Of a stretch of 64,000 nt of DNA, positions 10,204 through 21,049 are shown piece by piece. The notes under the pieces were generated by a model. That model saw only the letters and a list, made by a program, of their open reading frames with translations. It was not told the origin of the DNA and made no database searches. The position numbers were made by a program, and so were the translations under genes. How positions within the stretch are numbered: position 1 is the stretch's first letter; each line of letters begins with the position of its first letter. This DNA comes from CAVVZJ01 sp963752755 (lineage in GTDB: Bacteria; Planctomycetota; Planctomycetia; Isosphaerales; Isosphaeraceae). The stretch covers positions 1,054,001 to 1,118,000 of the forward strand of contig CAVVZJ010000001.1 in the NCBI GenBank assembly GCA_963752755.1, in the 5' to 3' direction.

Positions 10204-13200
10204 ATGGCCGCGGAACCGATGGCGGAAGTCCAGCAACGATTCGAGGCGCTTTTCCGGGCGGGCCAGCTCGGCGGTTTGACCGACGGCGAACTGCTCGAAC
10301 GGTTCGTCGCGGGGTCGGGCGAGACCGCGTCCGCGGCCTTTGCGGTCCTGGTCGAGCGGCATGGGCCGATGGTCCTGCGGCTCTGTCAGCGTTGGCTCGA
10401 CGACCGGCACGACGCCGAGGATGCGGCGCAGGCCACCTTCCTCGTCCTCGCGCGGCGGGCGTCCCGAATCCGCCGGGGCGAGTCGGTCGGGAGCTGGCTG
10501 TTCGGGGTGGCGGTCCGGGTCGCGCGGCGGGCGAGGAGCGAGGCCGCACGTCGTCGCCGAGTCGAGCGGCAGGAGGGCGCGATGGCGTCACGTGCGATCG
10601 CGACGAGCGACGGCGCGGCCGATCCGGCCGGTGAGCCTGCCTGGGCCGAACTGTACGACGAGCTGGGACGACTCCCGGAGTCGTTGAGGGCGCCTCTGGT
10701 CCTCTGCTACCTCGAAGGCCAGACCAACGAGCAGGCGGCCGAGCAGCTCGGCACCTCGCTGCGCACCCTCCGCCGACGGCTGGCGAAGGGCCGGGAGCGG
10801 CTTCGGCAGCGGCTCACGAGGCTCGGGATCGTCCCGGCCGCGGTCCTGCTGGCGATCGACGGCGCCCGCGAGTCGGCCCGATCGGCTCCGTTGCCCTCGG
10901 CCTGGGCTGATCGGACGGTCCGTGCGGCCCTCGAATTCGCGATGTCCGGGAGCGCCGCCGGCGCCGGTTCGGGCGCCGCGGCAACTCTGGCTCAGGAGGT
11001 CATGCGATCCATGTTCCGAGCGAAACTGCGACTGGCCCTGACCGCGGCCCTCATGATCGGTACCGTCACCCTCGCGGGTCTGATGCCCCTCGCCCTCGGC
11101 CAGAAGGGCCAACCGGACGGGCCGAAGCCACCCCGGCCGGACGCCCCGGCCCCGGCCGTCGCCGAGAATCCGCAACCTGAGGCGACCGAGGAGACGCCGC
11201 TGCCCGACTTCGTCACCGCCCGCCCCCGCACCGGCCCCGGCCGGACGACCCGACTCCGGATCGTCGCCGCCGACACCGGCGCGCCGGTTCCGAACGCCCA
11301 CGTCCGGGTCTGGAAGGCGTTCCTCGACGCCTTGCGGACCGCCGATGCCGAAGGCCGGATCACCGTCGAGCACTCGACGGGACCGGCGGACAAGTCGTTC
11401 AGCGTCGATGTCTGGGGCGACGGCTTCGCCATGCAGCGGCACCACTTCGGCGATCGGGACGAGCCAATCCCCGACGAGGCGACCATCAAGCTTCAGCCGG
11501 GGGAGTCCCTCGGCGGCATCGTCCGCGATGAGCAAGGCCGGCCCGTCGCCGGCGCGGCCGTCTATCTCTGGAGCCACAATTACCAACGAAAGGACCCGAC
11601 CGAGCTGCTCTACGACCTTCGCGCCACCACCGGCGCCGACGGCCGCTGGCGGACCGGCGGCGCTCCGGAGACGACCGGCGAGCTGCTCGGCTTCTACATC
11701 ACCCATCCGGATTATATCAGCGACCGCGAATACACAACCGGTCGCGAGATCCCACCGATCGCGAAGCTACGGTCCGGCGACGCCGTCTCGGTCCTGAAGA
11801 AAGGGCCGCCGATCGAGGGCCGCGTGCTCGATGCGGACGGCCAGCCGGTTGCCGGCGCGGTGGTGCTCTCCACCACGAATCCGCAGAGGCTCTTTTCCAG
11901 CGTGAAGGACTTCGCTGTCGTGACCGATGCCGAGGGCCGGTTCCGCACCGGGCAAGTCGAGTCTGGCGAGTGGCATCTCCTCGTCCGTGCCCCGGGACAG
12001 GCGCCGGGTGCGGCGATGGTGAAGGTCGAGACGGCGATTCCCCAGGTCGAGATCCGACTGGGCCGGCCGAGGCCGTTGAAGGTTCGCGTGCTGGACCCGG
12101 AGGGCCGGCCGGTCGCGGGTGTGTTCCTCGATGTGGCCCGCTGGAACCAGTATCGCTGCCTCGGCGTTCTTCTCTGGACCGACGACGCGGGTCGCGCCCG
12201 CTGGGACGATGCCCCGGATGACGAACTGATCCTCAACGCGTCCGCACGGGGTTATTTCCGCGTCCTCCAGGAGAGCGTCCAGCCGTCGGACGAAGAGACC
12301 GTGTTCACGCTTCAGCCGGCGGTCACGATCTCGGGCACGGTCCGCGATGCCGAGACGGGCGACCGCATCAAACGCGCCCAGGTCGAGTACGGCGTCGTGG
12401 ACCCGGAGACGAGGGATGTGAACGAGTGGGTCAAGGATCGTCCATCCAACGACAACCTCAGGGTTCTGGACGGCTCCCTCACCGCCCGGGTCCCGACCGT
12501 GGCCGATCCGTTCAAGCTTCGGATCGTGGCCGAGGGTTACGAGCCGTTCGTCTCGCGGACGTTCCGGGTGGCGGAGCAGACCGTTTACGATTACGAGGTG
12601 AAGCTCCGGCCGCCGGGGCCGGGCGGGCCGACCGCCACCGTCCTCCTGCCCGATGGCAAGCCGCTGGCCGACGCCCGCGTTGTCGTCGGCCAGGTCAGTC
12701 GGCAGAACATCAACCTCAAGAACGGCGAACCTCACGTGCTCGAAAAGTCGGATCGCCAGCTCCGGACCGGCCCCGACGGCACGTTCCCGATCCCGCCGCT
12801 CGACAAGGGGAGTCTCCTGTTTGTCATCGGCGAGCGGGGTTGGGCCTACGCGACTCCACAATCCCTGGAGAAGTCGCCGCGGATCGAGGCGGAGCCCCTG
12901 GCCCGCGTCGAGGGCCGCTACCTCATCGGCGACCGTCCCGGCGCGAACATCCTGCTCGAACTTCGCGGCTACCTCCAGGGTCCGGAGACGAACCTCGTCA
13001 GCATCGACTCCAGCCACGAGGCGACCACCGACGCCGAGGGCCGCTTCGCGTTCGATCGGGTCATCCCGTTCGCCAACCTCCGCATCGCCCGCTACGACCG
13101 GCCCGATGTCCCCGGACGGGTCTGGACGCTCGGCGAGGCCGTTTCCGTCGCACCCGGTGAGACGGCGCGGATCACCTACGGCGGCAACGGCCGCCCGGTG

Positions 13201-14082
13201 GTCGGCCGCGTTGCGCCGCCGGAGGACTGGACCGAGCCGGTGGACTTCACCCGGGATTCCCGTGCGGGCGTCGTGTCCAATCGCGCCCGGACTCCCTATC
13301 CTCCCGAACTCTTTCGCGGCAAGACCACCTTGCAAGGCGGGGCCTGGATGGACTGGCAACGTCAGTGGAGCAAGACCCCCGAGGGTCGTGCTTCTTTCAC
13401 CGCGTTTCGCGAGATCTCGGTTTCCCTCGCCCCGGACGGCTCCTTCCGGATCGACGACGTGCCGCCGGGCGAATACCGGTTGATCATCCATGTCCATGAG
13501 GGTGAGGTCCGCGCCGCTCCCGGTCCGTTCGCCACGATTTCGCGGACCTTCACGATATCGCCGACTGAGGAGGGAGAAGATTCGCGACCGTTGGACTTCG
13601 GACTCCTGCGGCTGAGGCGTCGCACGATCCTGGAGGCCGGACAGCCGGCGCCGCGCGTCGAGGTGACGACCGTCAAGGGCGACCGCGTCGCGATCCCCGG
13701 CGACTACCGGGGCCGTTACCTGCTGCTCGATCTCGGGACGCCGCACCTGGACCAGGGCCGGCTCCAGATCGCCCGGGTGAACGGGCTCCACGCGAAGTTC
13801 GGCGACGACGAGCGGCTCGCGATGCTCAGCCTGATCGTGGCGACCGACGACGCCGAGACGCGCCGGTTCGTCGCCGAGAAGGGCCAGCCCTGGCCGCAGG
13901 CGATCGTCGGCCCCTTCCCGAACCCGGTCGCGCAGGCGTTCGGCGTCGAGGACTCGGTCTTCGGCACTCGTGGCGCGACGCTCCCGACCCTCCTCCTGAT
14001 CGGCCCCGACGGACAGGTCCTCGCACGGGACTTCGACGGCCGGCAGATCGCGAGGACGCTGAGCGGAACCCTCGGACGCTGA
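10204..14082 (+). CDS. ECF sigma factor fused to membrane segment, Cna-B-like repeats and thioredoxin-like domain
   Basis: 1,292 residues in one intact frame. Residues 35-110 are sigma-70 region 2 ('AVLVERHGPMVLRLCQRWL', 'DAEDAAQATFLVLARRA'); residues 150-210 are region 4 ('LPESLRAPLVLCYLEGQTNEQAAEQLG'). A hydrophobic segment near 275-297 (LALTAALMIGTVTLAGLMPLAL) should cross the membrane. The exported part starts with a Pro-rich linker and then has several carboxypeptidase-regulatory/Cna-B-like modules ('VRDEQGRPVAGAAVYLW', 'VLDADGQPVAGAVVLS', 'VLDPEGRPVAGVFLDV'). The last ~160 residues look like a thioredoxin/AhpC fold without a CxxC pair ('APRVEVTTVKGDRVAIPGDYRGRYLLL'). Planctomycetes are known for ECF factors with such extensions, which may act as built-in sensors. 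No separate anti-sigma factor is adjacent. No clear ribosome site was seen, so the start is by domain position. Confidence 0.9.
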   Translation: MAAEPMAEVQQRFEALFRAGQLGGLTDGELLERFVAGSGETASAAFAVLVERHGPMVLRLCQRWLDDRHDAEDAAQATFLVLARRASRIRRGESVGSWLFGVAVRVARRARSEAARRRRVERQEGAMASRAIATSDGAADPAGEPAWAELYDELGRLPESLRAPLVLCYLEGQTNEQAAEQLGTSLRTLRRRLAKGRERLRQRLTRLGIVPAAVLLAIDGARESARSAPLPSAWADRTVRAALEFAMSGSAAGAGSGAAATLAQEVMRSMFRAKLRLALTAALMIGTVTLAGLMPLALGQKGQPDGPKPPRPDAPAPAVAENPQPEATEETPLPDFVTARPRTGPGRTTRLRIVAADTGAPVPNAHVRVWKAFLDALRTADAEGRITVEHSTGPADKSFSVDVWGDGFAMQRHHFGDRDEPIPDEATIKLQPGESLGGIVRDEQGRPVAGAAVYLWSHNYQRKDPTELLYDLRATTGADGRWRTGGAPETTGELLGFYITHPDYISDREYTTGREIPPIAKLRSGDAVSVLKKGPPIEGRVLDADGQPVAGAVVLSTTNPQRLFSSVKDFAVVTDAEGRFRTGQVESGEWHLLVRAPGQAPGAAMVKVETAIPQVEIRLGRPRPLKVRVLDPEGRPVAGVFLDVARWNQYRCLGVLLWTDDAGRARWDDAPDDELILNASARGYFRVLQESVQPSDEETVFTLQPAVTISGTVRDAETGDRIKRAQVEYGVVDPETRDVNEWVKDRPSNDNLRVLDGSLTARVPTVADPFKLRIVAEGYEPFVSRTFRVAEQTVYDYEVKLRPPGPGGPTATVLLPDGKPLADARVVVGQVSRQNINLKNGEPHVLEKSDRQLRTGPDGTFPIPPLDKGSLLFVIGERGWAYATPQSLEKSPRIEAEPLARVEGRYLIGDRPGANILLELRGYLQGPETNLVSIDSSHEATTDAEGRFAFDRVIPFANLRIARYDRPDVPGRVWTLGEAVSVAPGETARITYGGNGRPVVGRVAPPEDWTEPVDFTRDSRAGVVSNRARTPYPPELFRGKTTLQGGAWMDWQRQWSKTPEGRASFTAFREISVSLAPDGSFRIDDVPPGEYRLIIHVHEGEVRAAPGPFATISRTFTISPTEEGEDSRPLDFGLLRLRRRTILEAGQPAPRVEVTTVKGDRVAIPGDYRGRYLLLDLGTPHLDQGRLQIARVNGLHAKFGDDERLAMLSLIVATDDAETRRFVAEKGQPWPQAIVGPFPNPVAQAFGVEDSVFGTRGATLPTLLLIGPDGQVLARDFDGRQIARTLSGTLGR

Positions 14083-14347
14083 CCGTCCGACCGGCTCACG
14101 GCGCCCTCGGCAATCCGAAAGACGGGGAGCGGATCGCCGTGGCTGCGCCGTGTCGATCGGGCCTTTCAGCGCCTCTGGGGAGATGCCGGGTGGCGCGGTC
14201 CGGGCGGTCGTGGTCCTACCCTGTTGACGACGAATTTGTTCGGAGTTAAGATGCGGCGATCCGGGTCGGACGAACGTCGTTGGAGATTTCCCGGTCCGAT
14301 CCGGTCTCCCTTCGAATCGATCACCTTTGATGTGAAAGGAACGCCCG

Positions 14348-16835
14348 ATGCGACGAGCAGAACGCGACGGACGGTCCGGTTGGGTCCGCTCCGGTCCGCG
14401 GGGCGGCCTGCTGACGGCGCTCTTGCTGGGGCTGGGCCTGGTCAGCACGGCGGCGGGGCAGGGGGCCGGCGCGGCGAAGCCGCTGGCGAAGTACGTCGCG
14501 GCCGATGAGCTGAGCCTGTATTTCCAGTGCGACGGCCTCGACGCTCATGCGGACGCCTGGAAGCAGACGGCCGCAGGCGGTCTCATGAATGAGACGCCGA
14601 CCGGGGCGATGATGGAGACGCTCGCCCGCCAGGTTCTCAACGCGATCCCGGGCCCCGGCGGTCGGCCGTTCGACGGCCGGGCGCTGGTGGCGATGGTCAA
14701 GCATCTGGCCCGCCGCGGCCTGGTGGTGGCGGCGCACGGAAACCTCGGCGAAGGACCGCCGAACGTCACGATCGTGCTCCGCGACGCCAGCCGGCCGGAG
14801 GTCCGCGAGACGTTCGAGCGGGCCGTTCGCGACCTGGTTTCGCCCGGGTCGCGGACGCAGGTCCTGACCCGCCAGGATGGCCGTCGCCTGATCATCGTCC
14901 GCGGCGAGGCGGAGGGCGAGGGCTGGGTCTTCTGGCACGAGGGGAACGACCTGGTGATCGTCACCGGCCGCGACGAGTTCGGCGCCGATCCGGTCATCGC
15001 CGCGCTGGACGGCAAGCGGCCGAGCGTCGCGGGCAACCCGCTCCTGGCGGAGTTGAGCCAGCGCTCGGGCGACTTCGAGCCGGTCGCGATCGGGTTCGCC
15101 GACGCGCTCCATGCTGCCGCCGACCCCGCCGGCGCTGGGGCTCGGCGGCCTGAAGCGGATCGATTTCCGCTGGGGCTTCGAGGGCAAGGCGCTGATGAGC
15201 GTCACCCGCGTCGTCGCCCCGGCGCCGCGGAAGGGCCTGCTGGCGTTGCTCGACCAGCCGCCGATCAACGCCGACACCTTCCCCCCGTTGCCGGCCGGAA
15301 TCGACAGCTACACGGTGGTCTCGCTCGACACGGCCAAGGCGTTCGACACGATGCTCGCCGTCCTCCGCGAGCTTGACCCGAATATCGAGGCGGCTTCCGG
15401 CGCCGTGCAGCGAAGGTTCCAGATGCAGACGGGCGTGAAGCTCCGGGAGGAGCTGCTCGCGCAGCTCGGGCCGAGGATGGCGTTTTACGTCCAGCCGAAG
15501 AGGATCCAGGCGTCGTTGACCCCCTTCGGCGCCCTGGCCAACTGGGTTCTCCAGTTGCCGCCGGTGCTGGCGCTGGTCGAGGTCCGTGACGCCGCGGGGT
15601 TTGGCAAGACCCTGGACGCCCTGGTGCGATCGGCCAACGGCATCCTCGCGCAGACGACCTCCTCCGAGGGCGGTCCGGTCCGGCTGGAGCCGTTGAAGGA
15701 AGGGCGCGGATACCGGCTCATCGTGCCGCCGCAGATCCTCCCTCTGCCGACGACCTTCCAGCCGGCGGTGGTCCTCGGCGAACGTTACCTGGCGATCTCG
15801 ACCTCCCTCGACGGTGCCCGCCGCGCGATCGGGCTGGAAGGCTCGGCCGACGGCCGGCTCCGTCCCGATCGCTCGCTCGTGCCGGACGGTCTGGTCTTCC
15901 TCAGCGTCCACGACCCCCGCGGCCTGATGCCCGAGCTGATCGCGAACCTGCCGTTCCTTGTCCAGATGCTCGGCCGGATGGGACCGGGCGGCCCGTTCCG
16001 TCCCCGACCAGATATCAACCCGCTGGCCGCCATCACGATCGACCCGGACCTCGTCCCCGACCCGGACGTGATCCGCGAGCGGCTCTTCCCCGGGACGGTC
16101 ACCGTCACGACCGACGACAACGGCCTGACAATCGTCAGCCGTGACGCGATCCCGTCGATGAGCCCCAGCTCCGCTATGCCGATGGCGGTCGCCTTGCTGC
16201 TGCCGGCCGTGCAGTCGGCCCGCGAGGCGGCCAGGCGGTCGCAATGCGTCAACAACCTCAAGCAGATCGCCCTCGCCTACCACAATTACCACTCGGCCTT
16301 CAATGCCTTCCCCGAGGACATCAAGGACAAGAAGGGCAAGCCCTTGCTGAGCTGGCGCGTGGCGATCCTGCCCTACCTGGAGCAGCAGGCGCTCTACAAC
16401 CAGTTCCACCTCGATGAGCCCTGGGACAGTCCCCACAACATGGAGGTCGCCACCCGCTTTGTGCCGACGTACTACTGCCCGAGCCGCTCGGATGAAAAGC
16501 GGGGGATGACGACCTACCTCCGCTTCGTCGGCAACGGCGCCATGTTCGAGAAGGACAAGCCCACGACGCTCCAGAGCATCACCGACGGCACCTCGAACAC
16601 GTTCATGGTCGTCGAGTCGTCGAAGACCGTGCCCTGGACCAAGCCCGAGGATCTGCCGTTCGACCCCGAGAAGCCGGGCAAAGTGTTCGGTGCCGGCTCG
16701 CCGCATCCCGGCGGGTTCAATACGGCCTTCGGTGACGGCTCCGTGCACTTCATCAAGAACTCGATCAGCCTGGACGTCCTCCGCGCCCTGATCACCCGCG
16801 CCGGCGGCGAGGTGATCTCGAACGATGCCTTCTGA
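14348..16835 (+). CDS. Large exported protein ending in a DUF1559 module (paralog 1; one frameshift)
   Basis: About 828 residues. The start has AAAGGA 7 nt upstream and a signal peptide or anchor (GLLTALLLGLGLVSTAAG). The first ~600 residues are a domain I cannot name, homologous to the gene at 18343: both have 'YFQCDGLDAHADAWKQTAA', 'FRWGFEGKAL', 'VVAPAPRKGLLALLDQP'. The last ~220 residues are a DUF1559 (SBP_bac_10) module: 'LLPAVQSAREAARRSQCVNNLKQIALAYHNYHS', closing with 'GSPHPGGFNTAFGDGSVHFIKNSI'. DUF1559 is usually attached to an N-terminal type IV prepilin leader; here it is C-terminal and has no leader. A single indel near 15110 must be bridged. Function unknown; extracytoplasmic location is likely. 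Confidence 0.8.
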
Positions 16836-16853
16836 TCGGCAAGACTCAATCCA

Positions 16854-16886
16854 CCCGGCGGGTGTGTGTTGAGCACACGCGCCGGG
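16854..16886. terminator. Hairpin between convergent genes, likely two-way terminator
   Basis: CCCGGCG pairs with CGCCGGG around an inner GTGTGT/ACACAC stem. It sits exactly between the stop of the DUF1559 gene (16835, + strand) and the stop of rsgA (16891, - strand). No long T run flanks it, so efficiency is uncertain. Confidence 0.5.
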
Positions 16887-16890
16887 GGAA

Positions 16891-18048
16891 TCAATCACCT
16901 TCGAGGGGTTGTTGATAATAGAGCTTCAGGTAACTTTCATAACGTCCGACGTGAATCTGTCCCCAGTGCACCGCCTCCTTCACCGCGCAGCCCGATTCGT
17001 GGGTGTGCGAGCAATCGGGGAACTTGCAGAGGGGGATGTACGGCCGGAACTCGACGAAGTAGCCCTCGACCTCGCCGGGCTCGACCCCCCACAGTTCGAA
17101 CTGCCGGAGGCCCGGCGTATCGACGACGTAGCCGCCCGCCGGGAGGCGGATCAGCTCGGAGTTCGTGGTCGTGTGCTTCCCCTTGAACGTCCAGTCGCTG
17201 ACCTCGCCGACCCGCAGGTTCAGCCCCGGCTGGACCGCGTTCAGCAACGAACTCTTGCCCACCCCGCTCTGACCCGAGAGCGCCGTGACCCCCGCCGCGA
17301 AGATCTCCCGCAGGCGGGGCAGACCCCGGCCGTCGGCCGCCGAGGTGACGAACGTCTCGTAGCCGAGCAGCGAGTAAAGACCCACCACCCACTGATAATC
17401 GGCCAGGTCCACCAGGTCCGCCTTGTTCAACACGATCACCGGCCGCACGCCACCCTTCTCCGCCGAGATCAGGTAGCGGTCGATCAACGACAGCTTCAGG
17501 CCGGGTTGCTCGAACGAGGAGACAATCAGGATCTGGTCGATGTTCGATGCGATGATATGTTCGCGACGTCGGTATCCTCGTGTCACGACTCCGGCGCGGG
17601 GTTCGACCCGCTCGATGAGCCCCTGGTCCTCGCCGCTGGGGCGGAACCAGACGCGGTCGCCGACGGCGATGACGTGCCGCTCCTCGATCGCCAGCGACTT
17701 GAGCAACCGCCGCACGCCGCAGCGGTAGCGTCGCCCCTCATCCGTCTCGACGACCGACTCCAGCCCATGCACCTTGAGGACCCGGCCCGCCAGGCACTCC
17801 GAGAGATCGACGGCCAGCCGCGCCGACGGGTCGGTGGCCTCCGACTCGGCGGCCGAGGCGCCGGGCGAGTCCTGGGCGATGATCGTCCGATGCCGGGAGA
17901 GCTCGCCCTTGGCGCGGACCCGCTCGGAGCCGGGGGCCTCGGCGGAGCGGAGGTCGCCCTGGTGAAATCGTCGCGTCAGGTCGTTGGCACGTGCTCGCTT
18001 TTGCACGTTCTTGCGGAACTGGACCCGGACCTTCTTTTTTTTCGCCAC
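16891..18048 (-). CDS. rsgA: Ribosome small-subunit-dependent GTPase A (RsgA/YjeQ)
   Basis: 385 residues, intact. It shows the circularly permuted GTPase order that defines the family: OB-fold first, then G4 NKAD (208-211), G1 GQSGVGKSS (259-267), G3 DTPG (310-313), and a C-terminal zinc site C341-x4-C346-x-H348-x5-C354. It hydrolyses GTP while helping late assembly of the 30S subunit. The N-terminus carries a basic ~80-residue extension (MAKKKKVRVQFRKNVQKRAR) that is longer than in the E. coli protein. It is encoded against its two neighbours, which are paralogs of each other. Confidence 0.96.
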   Translation of the reverse strand: MAKKKKVRVQFRKNVQKRARANDLTRRFHQGDLRSAEAPGSERVRAKGELSRHRTIIAQDSPGASAAESEATDPSARLAVDLSECLAGRVLKVHGLESVVETDEGRRYRCGVRRLLKSLAIEERHVIAVGDRVWFRPSGEDQGLIERVEPRAGVVTRGYRRREHIIASNIDQILIVSSFEQPGLKLSLIDRYLISAEKGGVRPVIVLNKADLVDLADYQWVVGLYSLLGYETFVTSAADGRGLPRLREIFAAGVTALSGQSGVGKSSLLNAVQPGLNLRVGEVSDWTFKGKHTTTNSELIRLPAGGYVVDTPGLRQFELWGVEPGEVEGYFVEFRPYIPLCKFPDCSHTHESGCAVKEAVHWGQIHVGRYESYLKLYYQQPLEGD

Positions 18049-18342
18049 GCCTCACCCTCCCCGCGCCGGGGACGCACCCCGGAGGCGTTTCGCCCTCCGT
18101 CCTCGTTGTTGCCCCCAGTGTACCGGACCGGCCGCCCCGGCGGCGAACATTCCCGGTCGGAAGCTACCGCCGGGGCCGCGGCAAATCGTGACGGGACGAA
18201 CGGGCAGGTTGTTGGCGCGGGTTGGTGGGGCCTAGTAGGATGCGCCTTTGAGGCTCAAGACCGGGTGCGCACGCCCGGCCGCGGGGCCCACGGGTCTTCC
18301 CGGCAAAGCCCGCCGATACTCGGATTGCGAAAGGACCGTCCC

Positions 18343-20719
18343 GTGCGCCGTCAATCGCCTGCCACCTGGCTGTCAAGCTGGTCGCTCGCCCTGGCCCTGC
18401 TCGGAGTCGGACCCGCCTGGGGCCAGCAAGCCCCCGGCGCCGGCGCGAGTCCCGACGCAGTCGCGGCTGCGGCGGCGAACGTCCCTGGCTCCGAACCCGA
18501 CGCCCTGGCCCGCTACGTGCCGGCCAAGGACGTGATCTTTTACGTGGAGTTCCAGGGCTTCGAGGCCTATCCCGACGCCTGGCATCAGACCGCTGCTTAT
18601 AAAATCCTCAGCGACACCAAGACCGGCGCCATGCTCGGCGAAGTTTTCACCCAGATCATCGACCAGGGGCTCGCCCCGCTCCCCGGCGGCAAACTCAGCG
18701 GCGCCGATGCCACGGCCCTCGCCGAGCACGCCCTGAATGCGGGGTTTGTCCTGGCTTCCTATGGTTCGCCCGAGAAGCCCGATGGCGTGCTGGTCCTTCG
18801 CGACGCCTTCCGCGAGGACATCCGGCCCGTCCTGGCCCGCTTCCTCGGCACCTCGGGTGTCGCCGGCGCCGGTCTGCAAGTCACCAGCAAGCCCGGCGGC
18901 CGTCGCGTCGCCTCGAAGAAGGAGCGACCCAATGCGGGCTGGTGGGTCGAGAAGAACCGCGACCTGGTCCTCGCCAGCCAGGTTGATCCGGTGATCGCCG
19001 CCATTGACGGCGAGGCTAACGCCCTGACGAACCCCAACCGCCAGGAACTCGCCAAGTCCGACGGCGCCTTCCAGCCGGTCGGCCTGGCCTTTCTCGCCCT
19101 CCCGCCCGATCGGCTGCCTCCTTCGGCCGCCACGCTCGGGCTCGATGGCCTGAAGAAGCTCGATTACCGATGGGGCTTCGAGGGCGAGTCGCTCCGTAGC
19201 GAGTTGCGGGTTGTCGCCCCCGCGCCGCGGAAGGGCTTGCTGACCCTGCTCGACCAGCCGACCTTCGGCCTCGACGATGTCCCGCCCTTGCCCGAGGGGA
19301 TCGAGGAATTCGCCGTGATCTCGCTGGACCTGGACAAGTCGTACGGCGCCCTCACCGACCTTGTTAACTCGATCGGCGGTCCGGAGTCGGAAGCCGCCAA
19401 GGAGTTGCAGCAGTTCGAGAAGGCCGTCCACGACAAGACTCGCAAGGATCTCCGCGAGGACATCCTCAGTCAGATCGGCCCGAAGGTCACGTATTACACC
19501 TTGCCTTCGACAAAGTCAGGCGTCGGCTCGGCGCTCGACGCGATGAACCCGCTGGCGGGGCTCCAGGTGCCGAAGTTCGTGCTGGCCATCGAGGTCAAGG
19601 ACGCCAAGAAGTTCGGCGCCACGGTGGCCGAGCTGATGGGCGTCCTGAACCGGCAGATCGAGGAGGCCGTGTCGCCGCCCAAGGACAAGGACGAGGAGAA
19701 GAAATCCCGCGGGGGCGCGGCGGCCGGGAGGGTCGAGTTCGAAACGGTCGGTGGAGGCGGCCGAGTTCCGGATGACCTCCGCCGATCCGCCCACCTGGCT
19801 GCTCTCGCTCCCGACCCGGCTTGCCGCCTTGACGAACCTGCGGCTGACCGTCGTCGGTCGGCCAAAAGCACCTGATCCTCGCTTCGGCCCCGGACGTCGC
19901 CCGCGAGGCGCTGGCGTTCGAGGAGCAGAAGGGTCGAGACTCGTGGACCCCCTCGGGCAAGCTGGCCCAGGCGGTCGAGAGCCTGCCGGGCAGCTGGTCT
20001 TCCTCCGGGTCGAGGACCCGAGCGACACCCTGCCGCAAAACCTGGCGAACCTGCCGACGAAGATCCAGACGAGCCTCCAGACCCTGGCCGCCAGCCCGGC
20101 CGCGGCCCTCCGTCAGCCTTGCCGCTGCCCGGAGTCGGGGCTCCCGGCCCTGCGGACCCGGGGGAGAAGGTGAGGGCGACCCCGGCTCCTCGAGTTGAAG
20201 ATCACCGGCGGCGGCGCGGGGACGCGTCTCCAGGGCGCGGTCCTCCCCAGGCGGCGGAGGTCGCCCCCGGCCGGCGCCGGTCGGCGGCGCCACCGGGTGC
20301 CGGTGCACCTCCCCCGGGTTTCCCGGGCGCCGCCGGCTCCGGAGGCCCGGGTGCCGGGGCTCCGGCCGTTGAGTCGCCGCTGAGCCGGATGGCCAGCGTG
20401 AAGATCGCGGTCCCCGAGGACAAAAAGCCCGATCCCCAGGCCGTCGCCCGCTACCTCTTCCCCGGGTCGGTCGCCGTGGCCATCGAAGATCAGGGGATAC
20501 GGATCATCACCCGCGAAGCCTTCCCCGACCTCGGCTCGGGCAACGCCGGCTCCGGCCTCCTGCTCGGTCGGCTCCGGCCGGCGGTCGCGGCGCGGTCCGG
20601 AACCGGGAGGTCCCGGCGCGGCCCCCGGTTTCCGGCCTCCGGACCACCGGGTGCCGGCGACCTTGCCCGGACGTCCGGGCGGGGGTCGTCGGGGTGGCGG
20701 TGGCGCCTCGCGGCCGTGA
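18343..20719 (+). CDS. Large exported protein without DUF1559 module (paralog 2; multiple frameshifts)
   Basis: The GTG start has AAAGGA 7 nt upstream, the same arrangement as its paralog at 14348, followed by a signal peptide (LSSWSLALALLGVGPAWG). The body matches paralog 1 through 'YVEFQGFEAYPDAWHQTAAYK', 'YRWGFEGESL' and 'VVAPAPRKGLLTLLDQP'. Where paralog 1 enters its DUF1559 module, this one has 'VARYLFPGSVAVAIEDQGIRI', 'ITREAFPDL' and then a Gly/Pro/Arg-rich tail. Breaks are needed near 19748, 19862, 19987, 20114, 20185 and 20575, so the region after 20170 and the stop at 20717-20719 are uncertain. It could also be a decaying copy, but residue patterns stay protein-like after each break. 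Function unknown. Confidence 0.65.
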
Positions 20720-21049
20720 CGGCCGGACGGAGCCCTCGCTCCGGGGCCGCCGGCACTCCCTACCCTCCCGCGATCGACCCCCGCCCGTCGGTGCTCGCCC
20801 GTCCGCGAGCCTTGCGACCGGGGGCCGTGTCCGGGAATTCGAGGAGCGATGGACCGGGCCGAGAACCTTCGCCCGGTCCCGACCGGCTCGGCCGTGGAAA
20901 CCGAACACGGCCGGCCGATCCCTGTTGTCCCGCCCGTTGTCGACCCGGTGGCCGGGTTTCCCTCGGCACGCCCCGACACCGGGCCTCTCACGTTCTGGAT
21001 CGCACGTCTTTCGACGACTCACATCCCCAGATGGAATGGAGGCGCTGCG
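20720..21049. other. 330-bp intergenic stretch, nothing recognised
   Basis: Between the uncertain end of the exported paralog and the double-ACT gene. Open frames here are GC-driven and lack ribosome sites or homology. It should contain the promoter of the ACT gene, but no convincing -35/-10 pair was found. Confidence 0.5.

Noticed and set aside
11767..14448. 893-codon open frame on the minus strand, antisense to the sigma fusion gene
   Set aside because: It is a GC-driven shadow: low-complexity Arg/Gly/Ala residues, no homology, no ribosome site, and the + strand gene is clearly real.
16909..18342. Upstream extension of the exported paralog frame through the rsgA locus
   Set aside because: This part is antisense to rsgA. 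A GTG with a good ribosome site and signal peptide at 18343 is the true start.
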